From assembly GCF_963966145.1 (NCBI RefSeq), contig NC_091047.1, positions 20,708,001 through 20,772,000 on the forward strand: DNA of 64,000 nucleotides, read 5' to 3'. Below, piece by piece: positions 22,757-35,100 of the stretch (positions within the stretch are counted from its first letter, which is position 1; every line of letters starts with the position of its first letter). This DNA comes from Tenebrio molitor. Taxonomy: Eukaryota; Arthropoda; Insecta; Coleoptera; Tenebrionidae. The notes under the pieces are model-generated. The model saw only the letters and a program-made list of their open reading frames with translations. It was not told the origin of the DNA and did no database searches. The translations under genes were made by a program, and so were the position numbers.

Positions 22757-23710
22757 TTTTGTAAAGAGCTGATCACATCTTCCGAAACCTCTCTCTGTTT
22801 CCTTAGATCTCTCTATACGTCCCCTGGATTTCCATGTACCTACCCTAGATCTAGCTCCTCTGAATCTCCCTATACCTTTCCTGAATCTTTCTGTGTCTCC
22901 CATAGAGCTCTCTGTAACTCTCCTGGACCTCCCATTTCGGATCGTCCTATATCTCCCAAGGACCTGCCCTTGTGTTTCCACAGGATCTCCCCTCATCTAC
23001 CCTGGATTTCCCATGACTGAATCTCCCATTCGTGGGATAGAAAATCGCCCTCGGTCCCTTGAAATAAATAAAACTCTGAAGGGATTATACCAACTAGGAC
23101 ATTTCACCATAAATTCAATAATTTTTGACAGCCCTGCAGTGAAATAATCTCTTTGTAAAGAGCTGATCAGTGATAACTATAAATTGTTCAGATCAAAGTA
23201 TCTTCCGGAATCTCACTCTGTTTTTTTAGATCTCCCTGTACCTCTCCTGAATCTCCCTGTACCTCTCCTGTATCCCCCTGTACCTCTCCTGTATCCCCCT
23301 GTACCTCCCATGTATCTTCCTGTACCTTTATTGGATCTCCCTGGAGCCTGTACCATCCCCATATCTACTTGTATCTCCCCTAGGTCTTCCTATATCTTCT
23401 CTGAATCTCCCATACCGGACCTCTCCAACACGGAGCTTGCTGTATCTCCCCTGAATCTCTCTGTATCTTCCATAGAGCTCTCTGCATCTTTCCTTCTATT
23501 TCGAATCGTCCTGTATCTCTCAAGGATCTGTTCTGAATTTTAACAGGATCTCCCCTCATCTACTGAATCTCCCATTCGTGTGGCAGAAAATCGCCCTCAG
23601 TCTCTTGAAATCTCTGAAGAGATTATGCCAGATGAATGTAGCATATGAACTAGGACATTTCAACATAAATTCAATAATTTTTGACGGCCTTGCAGTGAAA
23701 TAATCTCTCA
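22757..23710 (+). repeat. CT-rich tandem segmental duplication
   Basis: Two head-to-tail units. Both begin GTAAAGAGCTGATCA followed by ATCTTCCG and TCTGTTT; both end with GAATCTCCCATTCGTG, AGAAAATCGCCCTC and TGCAGTGAAATAATCTCT. Unit 1 spans about 22757-23150 and unit 2 about 23153-23710. The middle of each unit is a degenerate array of CTCC(C/T)TGTACCT-type words. Unit 2 is longer because that array is expanded. Open frames of 106 and 119 codons here are by-products of the repeat. Confidence 0.8.
23229..23355 (+). repeat. 21-bp minisatellite
   Basis: About five copies of a 21-base unit of the form ATCTCCCTGTACCTCTCCTGT, with growing divergence towards the 3' side. Because 21 is a multiple of three, the plus strand shows a repeating LPVPLLY peptide. 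This is an effect of the array and no gene is supported. Confidence 0.85.
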
Positions 23711-24112
23711 TTTTGGGTGTTTCTAGAGGATTTTATTTGGGCGTTCCTTATCTTCGTTCCTCGTTATCTCTCTTTAAAGAGTTTAGTAAGGTGTTTGTGG
23801 ACAGTTAAAATTGTACCATGTATACTTTTCCCAGCTTACAAATTTATTTTCTGTCCTTACAAGTCTTTTGGAGAAATCTGCTTAGCGTTAAAAGTATAAT
23901 TAATATGTTAAAGATATGTATAAGAGAAAATATATAAAAATAAATATTTCTGAGACTCACGAATGAGTACAAAATATCTGCTGCACCCATTTCCGCATAA
24001 ATATCCTTTTAGATGTGAGAGTATTGCCCTTTCTTTACGGCTTCCTGCAAAGAGCATGGAGATTTTGTGTAATCCAGTCTTTACATATCATTTAATATGT
24101 CCCACATCTTCC

Positions 24113-24330
24113 AGGCGGTCTCGTGGTAATGCCAGTAATGGATAGTTCAGTGTGCTCAGTATTTGTCAAGGATATTCCCTGGACTCAGATAGTTCTATCC
24201 AGCACCACTATCACGACTTACGGGACATCGAACGCGTTGCACCGTCACTGCGGAAGCGGAAGTCTCTTAGCGCATGCCATTTGGGAATTCCGCACGTCCA
24301 GACTGCTTGGCGGAGCTAACATGCATTAAG
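24113..24330 (+). other. Exon-like GC-richer block, coding status unclear
   Basis: The sequence is less AT-rich than its flanks and two plus frames stay open. One reads CQGYSLDSDSSIQHHYHDL, DIERVAPSLRKRKSL and ends WRS-stop at about 24318-24320. It follows a possible acceptor (GTGCTCAG) and is followed by AATAAA near 24442. The other starts at an ATG at 24123 and ends at 24329. Neither is recognised, and GC-rich DNA keeps frames open by chance. Confidence 0.25.
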
Positions 24331-25076
24331 AGGCTGGCGGAGGCGTCCACTGAGAGGTTTCGCCGTTTATTGCTTTCATTTATTGTCCGATATTTTATAC
24401 GACTTCTCTGGCACGTCAATTATTTATTTGCCATCGGAGCAAATAAAATCTGTCACGGCGAAAAAAGTCTCAGTTTTTTCGCGGATCCCACACAATACAC
24501 TCTCTCGGTCTATAAATAATGCTTTCAGAGTTAAAACCGGAACTAAACGAATAAATATAGATTTATCTCCTCGTTAATCCGCAAAGCGCCATCGACCGGA
24601 CCTGGTCACGAAAAAGGTTCAATCAGGGAATAATTGCTCCGGTTCTATTTTGTCTCGGTGAAACTAACTCCGGTACGGAAAAATGAAAAATTCAATATAC
24701 ACATAGGGATACGCGACGAAAATACAAAATAAAAGAGGCTATATTGGATTTATGTGGTTTGGTTTATTCCGAAAATTAAAAATCTGTCTGAGAAGTAAAG
24801 TTGTCGCTCACATTTACAAAAGAAAATATCACTCAAGGTTTTTTTTTGTGCTAAACTCCTTGGGCCTTCAAAAAATTTTTTCTAAAACGTCTTTACGCTT
24901 AAATTTTTGTAATGACGTTAACGATGAAAAACTCTTTGTATTTCTAAATTTCTTCTCTTTTTCTATTTTTGTTACTTTTTTCCTTATTTTATATTGTATA
25001 AATATACTAGTTTTTATTTCATTTATATTTCAGCATTACGAGAAGTCGAGAACTCATTTTTACACAACTCATTGTA

Positions 25077-25312
25077 CAGGTCATAATAAATTATTGTAGT
25101 CGCAGCAAGCCATGCCCATGTTATGAAATTTTTGCCGCTCTATACAAACATAACTCTAGTGTGGCGTGAACTGTCATTAGTGTCAACTGTCAATCAATGG
25201 TGTGTGTTCACTTATTCACATAATTTTGATCATTGTCATATGGAGCGGCAACTATAATTTTTACATTCATTTTTTACGCCAACTTGGACTACAGTCATTT
25301 ATAATGACCCTG
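25077..25312. mobile_element. 236-bp TA-flanked MITE
   Basis: The left end CAGGTCATAATAAATTATTG and the reversed right end CAGGGTCATTATAAATGACT align for about 70 bases inwards, including TGCCGCTC in both arms. Both ends are bordered by TA. The 115-codon AT-rich frame at 24752-25099 runs into it and is not credible as a gene. A truncated relative ends at 349. Confidence 0.75.
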
Positions 25313-25314
25313 TA

Positions 25315-28300
25315 TTATAATGAATATAAAAAATATGTAATTCGGAAAGACTATTTATTCTGTAGCCAATTCACTTAGAACTGATCGTGTCGTAAATCAG
25401 TCAGCACAAGAATTTACATTCTTATATTCAGAAATCAATACGGTGTTTTATTTTTACCTGGAAAGGTTCTTCCTCCCGTATTAATATTTGACAGTACTAA
25501 ATTATGTAAAGTACTTCATGTGTAGTGAAATAAATCAAGCCAAATAAACATGAAACACGAATATTAATTAAGCTTACCTAATACAGAAACTCAATTAGAT
25601 TAATTATTTAAATGACCTTTATTAAAAATGTAATAATACGTTCCGTAATTATAGTCCGAGTAACGCACGAAATAAACCCATAATTATTTTGATCTGATCG
25701 AGACGTTCACATAAGTGGAGAAAAAGCCACGAAAGGTCAACTAGAAAAACAACCCTCATATTATAGAACAATAACAGGATTTACCCTCCTACGACATGAC
25801 ATTAGTAAAACTGTTAGAATCGAATATAATGTCTCACATTAAAAGTCATCAAAGCTTGATAAAATATTGACGATCCTACTCCTCATACATTTTAATTTTA
25901 TTGATCTTACATAGAACAATTTTCTAAAAATATAAATAATAAGGTTTTATAAAATTTAACCCTATACGTAAATTGTTTTTTTGCTACTGAGCTCGAGTGG
26001 AATACTCTTGGATGTTGAAAAGCTTCTCAGCAGCATTTTGAAATAACAAGTTGTTAAAGAGCTGACTATTTTTTTCACAAGCTCCTTTCCGAGCTTTTGG
26101 ATGCTTCAAAGTTCACAGTTTTTTACTTTTATAGCAGTAAGTGATGAATTGGACGCAAATTAAGTAGAATACAGTTAAAATATTGTTTACATCTTAGAAA
26201 TGACACGTGAGTCAGATCACTTAAAACTCAAAAATTATGTCTAATTAAATGAGACACTCTTTAGTTGTTTGTACCACAAGAGAACGGAATTATTTAGCCC
26301 CACGAATGAAGATTAATAAATTAATTTTCTCAAAATTAGAGAATCAAATTAAGCACACTTGTCGTTGCCGATGTCTCATTTTTAGACCTAGGGAAACTAG
26401 GTTACATGAAGTTTCTTTGTTGTTTTTCTTTTTTGGTAACCTTTTAATAATAACATGTATACTTGATGTTGTTTTTAAATTTTCACCCTTTGAATTTGTG
26501 AAGTAGATACAATTTTTTTTTTTAATTTTTTGTAAACAATAACAGATACTCGTATCATATCTCATCATGGACAGAACAAGAAATCTACAATTTAAACAAA
26601 TAATAATAATTTGCTACAAATAATACACGCTAGATAGCATTTAAAAATTGAGAAAAAATTATAATTTAAAATATATTTTTCAGCATTAAAAATAGAAAAC
26701 AATTGGAAATGTCTTCACATGGGCAGTAACATCTTTTTACAGCATCTAGAGACATCATGCAAATTTTCTCAGAATTTTTGCATAACATTTACATTTTTCT
26801 TAAATGAATTATTGCCAAGCCAGCCCAAACCTCCGAATCTATGTCACATGAAATTGGAGTATTTCGTGGAGGGTCTTTAAACATCCGTCACGTCTAAAGT
26901 CGAATAGCTGCAATACTGCCCTTTGCAATTTTTTAACGTATATTTCCTTCTTACAAAAAAGATTCTATACAATTTTGCTCTGTCCAAAATGTAATCTTCA
27001 AAACTTTAACAATTTCTATAAATTGTTTAAACAATTCCCTGAATATTTCTTCTTGTGCAAATGTTTTAGCAGAATCTAATGAATCGATTTGTACCAGTGA
27101 TATATTTTTTTACTCTTGGCATTAATGCAAACAAAATTTGAATTACTTATTGTTTATTGAAGTTGTAGAAAGAAGTTGTCAAGATCCATTTTTTTTTCCT
27201 TGAGACATAAAGTGAGAGTCCCTAGTGTGGGTCACCTGCCAAACCGAATTGAGTTAAATCGTAGCCCCAGCTCTATTTGCTTTTCTAAAATCTTACCCTT
27301 GTTGGATTATTGTAATCAACACTATTTGGGACTTCTCCTAATGTTAAACCTACGTCGCGTTAACCAATAATGCGACCCCTGTCAAATTCACTTAATTGCT
27401 GAAAATTATTGCGTACACAAGGCCCTATCTGTTGGCACAACAGAATCTAAAATGCAAATTAGAAACGAATTCAATCTGACGGTTTTATTTTAATTCTACC
27501 TACCTGGGCAAAATTCCGGATCTCTGCTCTGATCTTCTTTCTTCAGTTTATCGGCCAATAAGTGTATTAAAATGTTGTTCTTCATCGGTCCTGGACGGGT
27601 CTTAAATTCGGATGAACGTTACGGCTCCATAGGCCGTTCTTTAGTGTCGCGTTAGCGTAATTTATGGTAAATTCCGCAACATAGCATTAATTATTTAAAG
27701 CCAGCAGACAATGTAACGGTCTAGACGAAGGTAGCCGCGAATCGTAACATAATCAGAATTAAAGCGTATCGGACCCAACGGGAACAAACGTAAAAACAAT
27801 AAAGTGAGCTCAGCCGAGTGTATTAATCTCCTTTATCATTTATCTTCCAGTTCCCCATGTCATATCATTATAAAACTTTATAGTAATTTTAAACTGTCAT
27901 AACCAGGTGCCTTTTCATGTATTCATAAGGAAAAACTTTTTCGACTTCCTAACTTTTTGAGGTAATTTTATAAAAGAGCCATGAAGGCCTTATAATGTAT
28001 GTGAGCAATTATTCCCAATATATTCCGAAATTGCCGACTAGAAGAGGAAATTAAATCGATGTTGAAGTTGAAAAGTTTGAGATTACTTTTTTCTTCCGCT
28101 CCCTGTAATAAACTGCTTATATTTGCTTAATACCTTTATAAAACGCCAGCTAACGCATAACAGTATTTTCAATAGGATTTGGATGGAAGTTCGCAGGGAC
28201 GGCGTATCCCTTTAGTCTCTCCAAAAAGAACAAAGAACCCTTACGCTACAAATATATGTTTTCTGCTTTAGACAGCTAAAAATAAATTCGCCACGTAAAA

Positions 28301-29580
28301 ATTCTACAGCCTGATCCTGCATACAAAAAATGTTTAAGCCATATCGTAATATTTATGAACTATTATTTATTAAATAAAACTTTTACTCATTTTCTTGCCG
28401 CAAATATTCCCAAATTTATTATCCCTCTGCAAGAGTTGAACTGAAGCCGATACCTTTTTTATAAATTTTAAAAAAAGTTGTCGAATTATAATTATTAATA
28501 ATTTTATCAGGTAAAAAGTAAAGAATTATTATTTAAGGGACTAAGGTCAAAATGTTTAGTTTACTATTGTTATGACTTCGAGAGATTCTTTGAGAGTGAT
28601 ATAGAGCGCACACTTTATTTATATAAAAATTAATTTTTGAGCTATTATTGATTTGATTTATTACTTAATGAGTATAGAATCGATTAATTTAAAATTTCTA
28701 CTTATAATTATGTAAACATTGTAGTGCTATAAAAATTTAAATGTCTATTATAGACTCTGTTATTTAACAATTATTAATCAGGAAGACACTATTATTTATG
28801 CCAATACGGTTTGTATTTGTCGTAAATCATCTTGTAAACGATAAAAACATCAAGCTTTTTATAATTATTATCGACGTATTTTTTGTTGACCTGCGGCAAG
28901 CACTTCCTGAGGTAAGCTTTAATTTGCAGGGAGAAGTTCCAAATAATATCTTTTCTATTGAACAAGTATTAATGAAGACAAAACGATCTAAACTACAAGA
29001 CAAACTGATAACCACTTTTCAGAGAAAACATAATTACTATCTTTGGTATAAAAACGTGACAAGAAAGAAGTATTTACATTTTTAAAATATGTTTCATACA
29101 TTACATTTTTTTGATAACTAGATAATTGGCAAATTTAATAATTAATAATCGCATTCACGCAAAATGGCATATGTACTAATGTTCAAATTTAATTAATAAT
29201 TAAACAAATTCAAATTTCATATCGTCCGTTTTGTGCCTAAATATTCAAACAACAAATCTGCTTTGTGGGTATTACATTGTTGTTCAAATATTTGAAAAGG
29301 TACAAGTAGTCGCAATATGCTGACATATGCTTCTGAAAAGAGGATTTGTTGTATGAGGAGTCTCTTTAAGATTTTAATCATTTACAATGCTTATGTAGCT
29401 CTAACACTTAATACAATATTAAATTGTTCCAAGTGACTATAAAATGTTGTTTTTTCATATGTTGGCAATGTAAATGTTGGTCATTCTGATGATAATTCAA
29501 TGTTTGACAATACACATATGCGTGCGTGCTTAGAAGGAGAATGTGAAAAACGTGAATCCATTGAATCAAGTGAAAAAAAC
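25315..29580. other. Gene-free stretch
   Basis: AT-rich DNA with a GC-richer block at about 27480-27830. Short frames (26249-26506, 27176-27370, 28798-29085) have low-complexity composition and no domain. I see no supported feature. Confidence 0.3.
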
Positions 29581-29587
29581 TGTGTAC

Positions 29588-29825
29588 TTACTTTAACAAA
29601 CATATGAAAGTAAGTGATTGGAGAAAATATTGGAAATGATGTCCACCTTGCTGCAAACAACATTGAACTCTTCTATATAAATTATTTAAAATGTTAGTCA
29701 ACATTTCAGGTTCTATATTTGCTATGGCATCTTCAAATGCTTGTTGCAGGTATTCCAAGTTGTTAATTGGATTTCTGAATACTACATTTTTTAATGGGGA
29801 CCAAAAAGAAATCAAGCGGAGATAA
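29588..29825 (-). pseudogene. Mariner/Tc1-like transposase C-terminal relic
   Basis: The minus strand encodes WSPLKNVVFRNPINNLEYLQ, then ANIEPEMLTNILNNLYRRV and LQQGGHHFQYFL, which fits the tail of Tc1/mariner-type transposases (FFLWG-LK-VY-NPI, EIANI-PEML, RRV-CL-x-GGHFE). Just upstream, in another frame, PLDFFL gives the third catalytic Asp block, so there is a frameshift at about 29812. Only about 75 codons survive and no terminal inverted repeats were identified around it. It is a different subfamily from the relics at 2 and 3.7 kb. Confidence 0.75.
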
Positions 29826-30559
29826 TTTTAAAAATTAATGAAATCAGAAAGGTGAAAGCCTCATCAGAAAAAAAGTTTTACATTTCATTATTAAGTAAAT
29901 TGTTGAAATACAATGGCAAAATTGGAATCGTGAAAAGACCAGGACATAGACATTGTAGAACCAAAGAATGTAGATTGTACGTATATTATTTTTGAAAATT
30001 CATTGGAAAGCTTTGAACGAAGGAAATTAATTTTGGAGAGGAAAGGAAAAAGTTAAATAAAATGTATGGATTTCGTTAACATTTTTTACAACATCTGGTA
30101 TAACTACTGTTGGAGAGTCAGTACACTTGCCTGTATCTACATTGACATTATTTAAAACCACTCAACCATTCTTCTATGATGCTCTAAGAAAACACGATAT
30201 TCCACTTCTCCTTTTGGATGCAAAATAAGATACTGATGTACCGGTTGGGAAATTGTAATAAATATGTTGTGCTCAACAGTGAAAATCATTTTTAGAAAAA
30301 TGTTTAACAATTAACAATACATCTCAAAATGGCTTTTGTGTATGTCAGTGACTTGATTTAAATATCCGCTTAGGGAAAGCAATTTTTCAAATGGGTTACC
30401 AACCCATCAAAAATAATCACAACCGTTTCTAGTCCTTTGATATTTGTATCATTTTACCTGGATGTGCAGTCAACCCAAAGTACAAGTAAAAGAAATATCT
30501 TTTATTACTTATTTGTTAAAATTGAATCATTTATTATGTTACCAGTTTTTATTAATCTG

Positions 30560-30835
30560 TTGGGTGATTCAAAATGATTGATAAGTATGGCAACTATGTA
30601 CGAAAATGTATGTGGCAACTGTGTGGGTGAGGTATAGTTGACATTTGTATGACAAGTGTACATACAAATTTGTATAATAACACGAATAAAGATTTATTTA
30701 TTTATTATTTTTATTTATTTATGATATTTCATAAGACTATCAAAGAAATGTCAACTCTATCCCACCCACACAGTTGCCACATAAATTTTCGTACATAGTT
30801 GCCATACTTATCCACAATCATTTTGAATCACCCAA
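30560..30835. mobile_element. 276-bp foldback MITE
   Basis: Left arm TTGGGTGATTCAAAATGATT through AAGTATGGCAACTATGTACG, GTGGCAACTGTGTGGGTG and AGTTGACATTT. The right arm is its reverse complement. The arms are about 88 bases with few mismatches around an AT-rich centre (TTTATTTATTTATTATTTTT). Target duplication is unclear and there is no coding capacity. Confidence 0.85.
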
Positions 30836-30872
30836 TATTATCGTCAATTTAAATCACAAGTAATACAACTAA

Positions 30873-31035
30873 GAGGCCGCTTTCAAGTCAAGGTGACAAA
30901 TAGGTGGTGCAGCGCAAATGTGTAGCTATCTTTGTCCTACACATTAATTACTAATATGCGTCATCTTTCTCAAACTTGCAATTTTGTGCCGTTACCATGA
31001 CAATACAAGTTGCAACTCAACTTGAAATGGGCCTC
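30873..31035 (-). mobile_element. PIF/Harbinger-like MITE, copy 2
   Basis: Inverted relative to the copy at 8069-8227 and flanked by TAA on both sides. Shared blocks on the minus strand include GTTGAGTTGCAACTTG, CATGGTAACGGC, GAGAAAGATGACGC and GCTGCACCACCTATTTG. At 163 bp it differs from copy 1 by scattered substitutions and a few short indels. Confidence 0.85.
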
Positions 31036-31799
31036 TAAGACGCCGAACTTACAACTTGCGAAGATTTAATAATTTGACATTTGACCGTTAACATCTGATT
31101 TGACAGCTTCAACGGCTCGACAAAATGCGACACAATAAAATTATAGAGCAGCACAATTCCACAATTCCTTTACAGACACTTTGTACCTTGTTTTCTTTTA
31201 AAAGCATATTAACCGTCCGACTGCAGTTTATAGAGGTTGGTTCGGCGATTGATTCTAGGTGAAAAAGAAATATGTCTCTGTGTATTTACCTAATTTGTTG
31301 ATAAAATATTATTCTTGGCACGAAAGTATATTTTTTATTAATATGAATGTACAAGAGAATTTTACGCGTGCAGCAACATACGGTGAGCGCCAAAAGTTTG
31401 AAATAATGAAAACATTTACTTTCCCGTTGAGCTTATCAGAAAGAACTCGGACGGGTCAACTTTATTTTTTTTAAACGAAACATTTTCCAACTGTTTTCAT
31501 TTTTCCGATTCATTCCGTTTCCGCGCATTCGTCATCGTCCTTTTTTTAAATGGTCTTCCCACATTTTTTATGATTGTATCAGATAATCAGTTTAATTTAT
31601 ATATCATATCATTTGGATTGATATTTACTGAGATATCCGGTAGTAAAAAAATCTGAAAAAGAAATATAATAAATAATATACGAAGCAATTTGGACGTTAA
31701 CAGACAAAAACGATAACGTTAAAAAATGTCAGTAAGACACAGTTTTAAAACTGAAGGTTTTATATATTATTATATAAATAAATATTATACATAATTAGG

Positions 31800-31930
31800 T
31801 ATAGATTGGTAGAGAGAATTTATTGAGTGGCCTGCCCGGTCACCTGATCTAACCCCATCAGATTTTTTATGGTGCTCTATCAAAAGGAAGTTTAACTTCA
31901 ATGGACCAGCAGAGCAACTGAAAAATTGAT
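31800..31930 (+). pseudogene. Mariner-like transposase fragment
   Basis: The plus frame reads REFIEWPARSPDLTPSDFLW followed by CSIKRKFNFNGPAEQLKN and a stop. WPARSPDLTPSDF is the diagnostic block around the third catalytic Asp of arthropod mariner-type transposases. A stop interrupts the reading just upstream (DW-stop-REF). Less than 45 codons survive and the catalytic FLWG has lost a residue. Confidence 0.75.
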
Positions 31931-31960
31931 TTTGACTTGTATGTTTTAGACTTAAGAGCA

Positions 31961-32179
31961 CTAAAAAATCAAAATGGCTTTTTCCATCATTTCTTTGGTC
32001 TTTCTTTCCGTCATCCATTTTGAATAAATAATGATATTATGCCATCTCATTCTTCTGCCTAATTTATTTAGAACTGAATCCAGTTCTGCCATTTTAGCTT
32101 CTTCGAAAATGTCTTGGAGAATAATTTCTTGAGAATCACTAGCAAAGTTCATTCTTCGAAAAACAGTGAAACGAGACAC
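31961..32179 (-). CDS. Unidentified 72-codon open frame
   Basis: The minus frame starts MSRFTVFRRMNFASDSQEII and continues with an acidic then basic stretch (FEEAKMAELDSVLNKLGRRM) to a stop at 31961. A second in-frame Met at residue 10 begins an acidic segment of the kind found at the N-terminus of some transposases, but I cannot assign it. It follows the plus-strand mariner fragment directly, so it may belong to transposon debris. Confidence 0.2.
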   Translation of the reverse strand: MSRFTVFRRMNFASDSQEIILQDIFEEAKMAELDSVLNKLGRRMRWHNIIIYSKWMTERKTKEMMEKAILIF

Positions 32180-32189
32180 AACCAGCGTA

Positions 32190-35100
32190 TTTTTTTAACG
32201 TTGGACACACTGTTTGATTTCAAACTAGTAAAACTGACAACAAAGCGCTAGACATTGACGCTATTTATAACCTCAAACTTAGAAAAACAGAACTTAATTG
32301 AACAGACAGCTTTACTACCAAATTAATTGCAAAATTTCCATGGCCTCCCATTATGCTAAAACAACGTGAATGCTGTTTATAATATTTATACACACCTCTA
32401 AAATGTCAATTGTAATATTTTCCTCAAGTTCACCCGAGCGAACAAGTATAATCCTCCTTTGTCATAGAAATAACAATTTTTGGATAGACTTGACCTGTCG
32501 AAGTTCTTTCCGAAAAGCTCAACGAGAGAGAAAATATCTCTATTATTCCAAGCTTTTGGAGTCCACTGTATTTCAATTATCACATAAAGGGTTAACAGAG
32601 TGTGATCTGTTTCAAAAAGAGTTCATTGTCGCAATTTACCAGTTTTCATAAGATGTAATTTAGTGGAAGCGCCATAGCATTCCAGTTCTCACTTTGTCCA
32701 CCCCCACCTTGTATTTAACAAATGAATAGCGACCGCATAAAAGATAGCTGTCAATTTGCGGTCTTCTGTTAATTCGCCCTTGAATTTAACGACAAAGCAT
32801 TGACATATATTTGTGCGGCCTCATTCTGACAGTGGCACGACTAAATGCCCCCCACGGACACCGAAATGAACCACCCACCTAAGTTTGACCTAATAGACCA
32901 GACATTTTTCTCTTAAACAACCCGCTTGTCCGACCAAATAGCTTGTAAATTCACCCCATTTATTGATTAATTAATTTAGAATCGATTTCGAACGACTAGA
33001 AATTATTTCTTGTTCTTCTATTATTGCACGTTTTATCCATCGTAAACGTACAAATGCACGAATAGTCCATAATACCACCGCCATTAATCACATTGACAGT
33101 TGTTAAAAAGTATTGTTTTAGTTTTTTCATTACCATTATCCCGGGCGGAAAACCTGTCATTAAATTTAAATTTAGTAGAACAACGTGTTACGCTGTTATT
33201 TACACATCATTATCTCTTTCAAAACCGATAATGATTTTTATTGCAGCTACTCATCAAAACTAAAACTTTTTCATTTTTTTTATTCTGCTGTAATTCCCCC
33301 CAGGCTCATAAAAACACACTCTCATGATTAAAAACGAATCGTCGACGCTATCATTTGTAATGGACAATTAGATTTGACCGTCATTGGCGACGTTCTTTTT
33401 CGGGTGTAGTTTAAATTAATTAATTTATTTGGAACAAATGCCGATGCCAGTTAATCGAAGAGCAAACCGAACTGCAGCGAATTAGGTTTTAGTATAAATT
33501 TAGATTAATGCAAATATGCGGTTGAGTTCAGTGAGTGAACAAGGCAGCGTGCAGAGTACATTTTAGACGAAACAGGATTATGTTTTAATATATTACTATG
33601 TCATTTTGCGTAATTGTTTAAATTTGTTTTGCTTTTACGGTTAAGTTTAAGCCGCCAGTTTACGACAAGTGCGCTTTAGGGAGCTTTTTGCTTTGGCATT
33701 TGGGCATAAACGGAGATTTGAACGGAACATATACTCACAATGTTTTTACATTTTCAAAATTAGTTAATTAAATGCTCACTGGAGTGTGTGGAAAATAAAA
33801 TTGGTTTTTATTTTTAACGTCAATTATTGCTGTTTTGCACACAACAAACAAATTACTTTTTACGTGGTGGCTTTATTGGCAGTTGGCTTTTCATGTTGTT
33901 ATTGATAAATTATTATTATTTGCACAGGGATTGGAAATTTACACTTATTTTTGTTCGGATGCTTTAGAAAACAAGTTGATTTATTTTTAGCTCATGTGTG
34001 TAGATGTTTTATTAATTTCGTACAAATATAGCAAGAAATTATTCATCGAAAATGACAAAATCGTTCTGTAATTCAGTAGAAAATAGTAAAAAAAAAATAC
34101 TGTCATTTGGGACATTTTATTGTTCAATACCTCTCTTGAAAGTCTATATTATCCATAATTACCAGTGAATGAAGGTTTCTCTTTCGTTCACTTCACTTTC
34201 GCTCATCGTTTTTCGCTCACTTTCTTTCACTCACTGGTTTTCATTCACTCCAATTCCTTCTTGTCAGAAAACCTGCTAATAATAATCCAAGGGTACCCAA
34301 AAATGTATTTGTAACTCTAGAGATATTCACAGTCCGAGAATTTATACTTACAATTATCTCTACTGTCTATTTATTCTTTGTACATCTTACTGACAGGATA
34401 TTATTATATCCTAGAGCTCTCCTAGATAAATGCACTTTCCAGCAATGAAAGTATCGTCGAAATCGTTTAAGTAAATTATTTAATGTTACAAAGGTGCACT
34501 AACAAACAAAGACAAATAAAAAGCTTCTTATATTGAAGATATCTTTTCACAGTGCACAGTTGAAAGGTTTTTATATCTTTTGTAAAAACAACATCGATGC
34601 ATGTTAAATATTTTGAAATGAATTTCAACTTCAAGACCCGAAATTAATGAATCAGTAAGTGATACATTATTTTGTTTGAGTAAAATTTCATTTTTATGTA
34701 ATTAATAATGTAGGTAGCTTTCTTGCATTAATCAGAAGTAGAAACATTTTCGTTTATACTCTCCCGAGATCCTAATTAGCTCTTGTTATAAGTAGGCAAC
34801 AGTAATGGCAACAAATTCTGAAATGACGCTCTTTTAAAACCCTCTCCACTTCCATTTCATCTGGCTAAACTCTTTTATGAGTTAGATACAGGGACGTTTC
34901 ACGAAAGCTGTAGTATTTATATTTGCTGCAGACGAGTACCAGTTACAATTGTTTATCGACTAAATTCAGTTGTCTCGAAATTGGAATTGGAGAGACTGCA
35001 GAAAAGACAAAAGAGTTTATTTAAGTAGATAAGAAAGTTGGAGTTCATGCATCTAGGTGCAAAAGTAAAATAAATTTAACTCTTTTCCACTTTGTGTCCA

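Noticed and set aside
23184..23543. 119-codon proline-rich repetitive protein
   Set aside because: Created by the 21-bp minisatellite and CT-rich repeat; no start context or splice evidence supports it.
24752..25099. 115-codon plus-strand frame
   Set aside because: Phe/Leu/Lys-rich composition of AT-rich DNA, no domain, and its 3' end lies inside a MITE.
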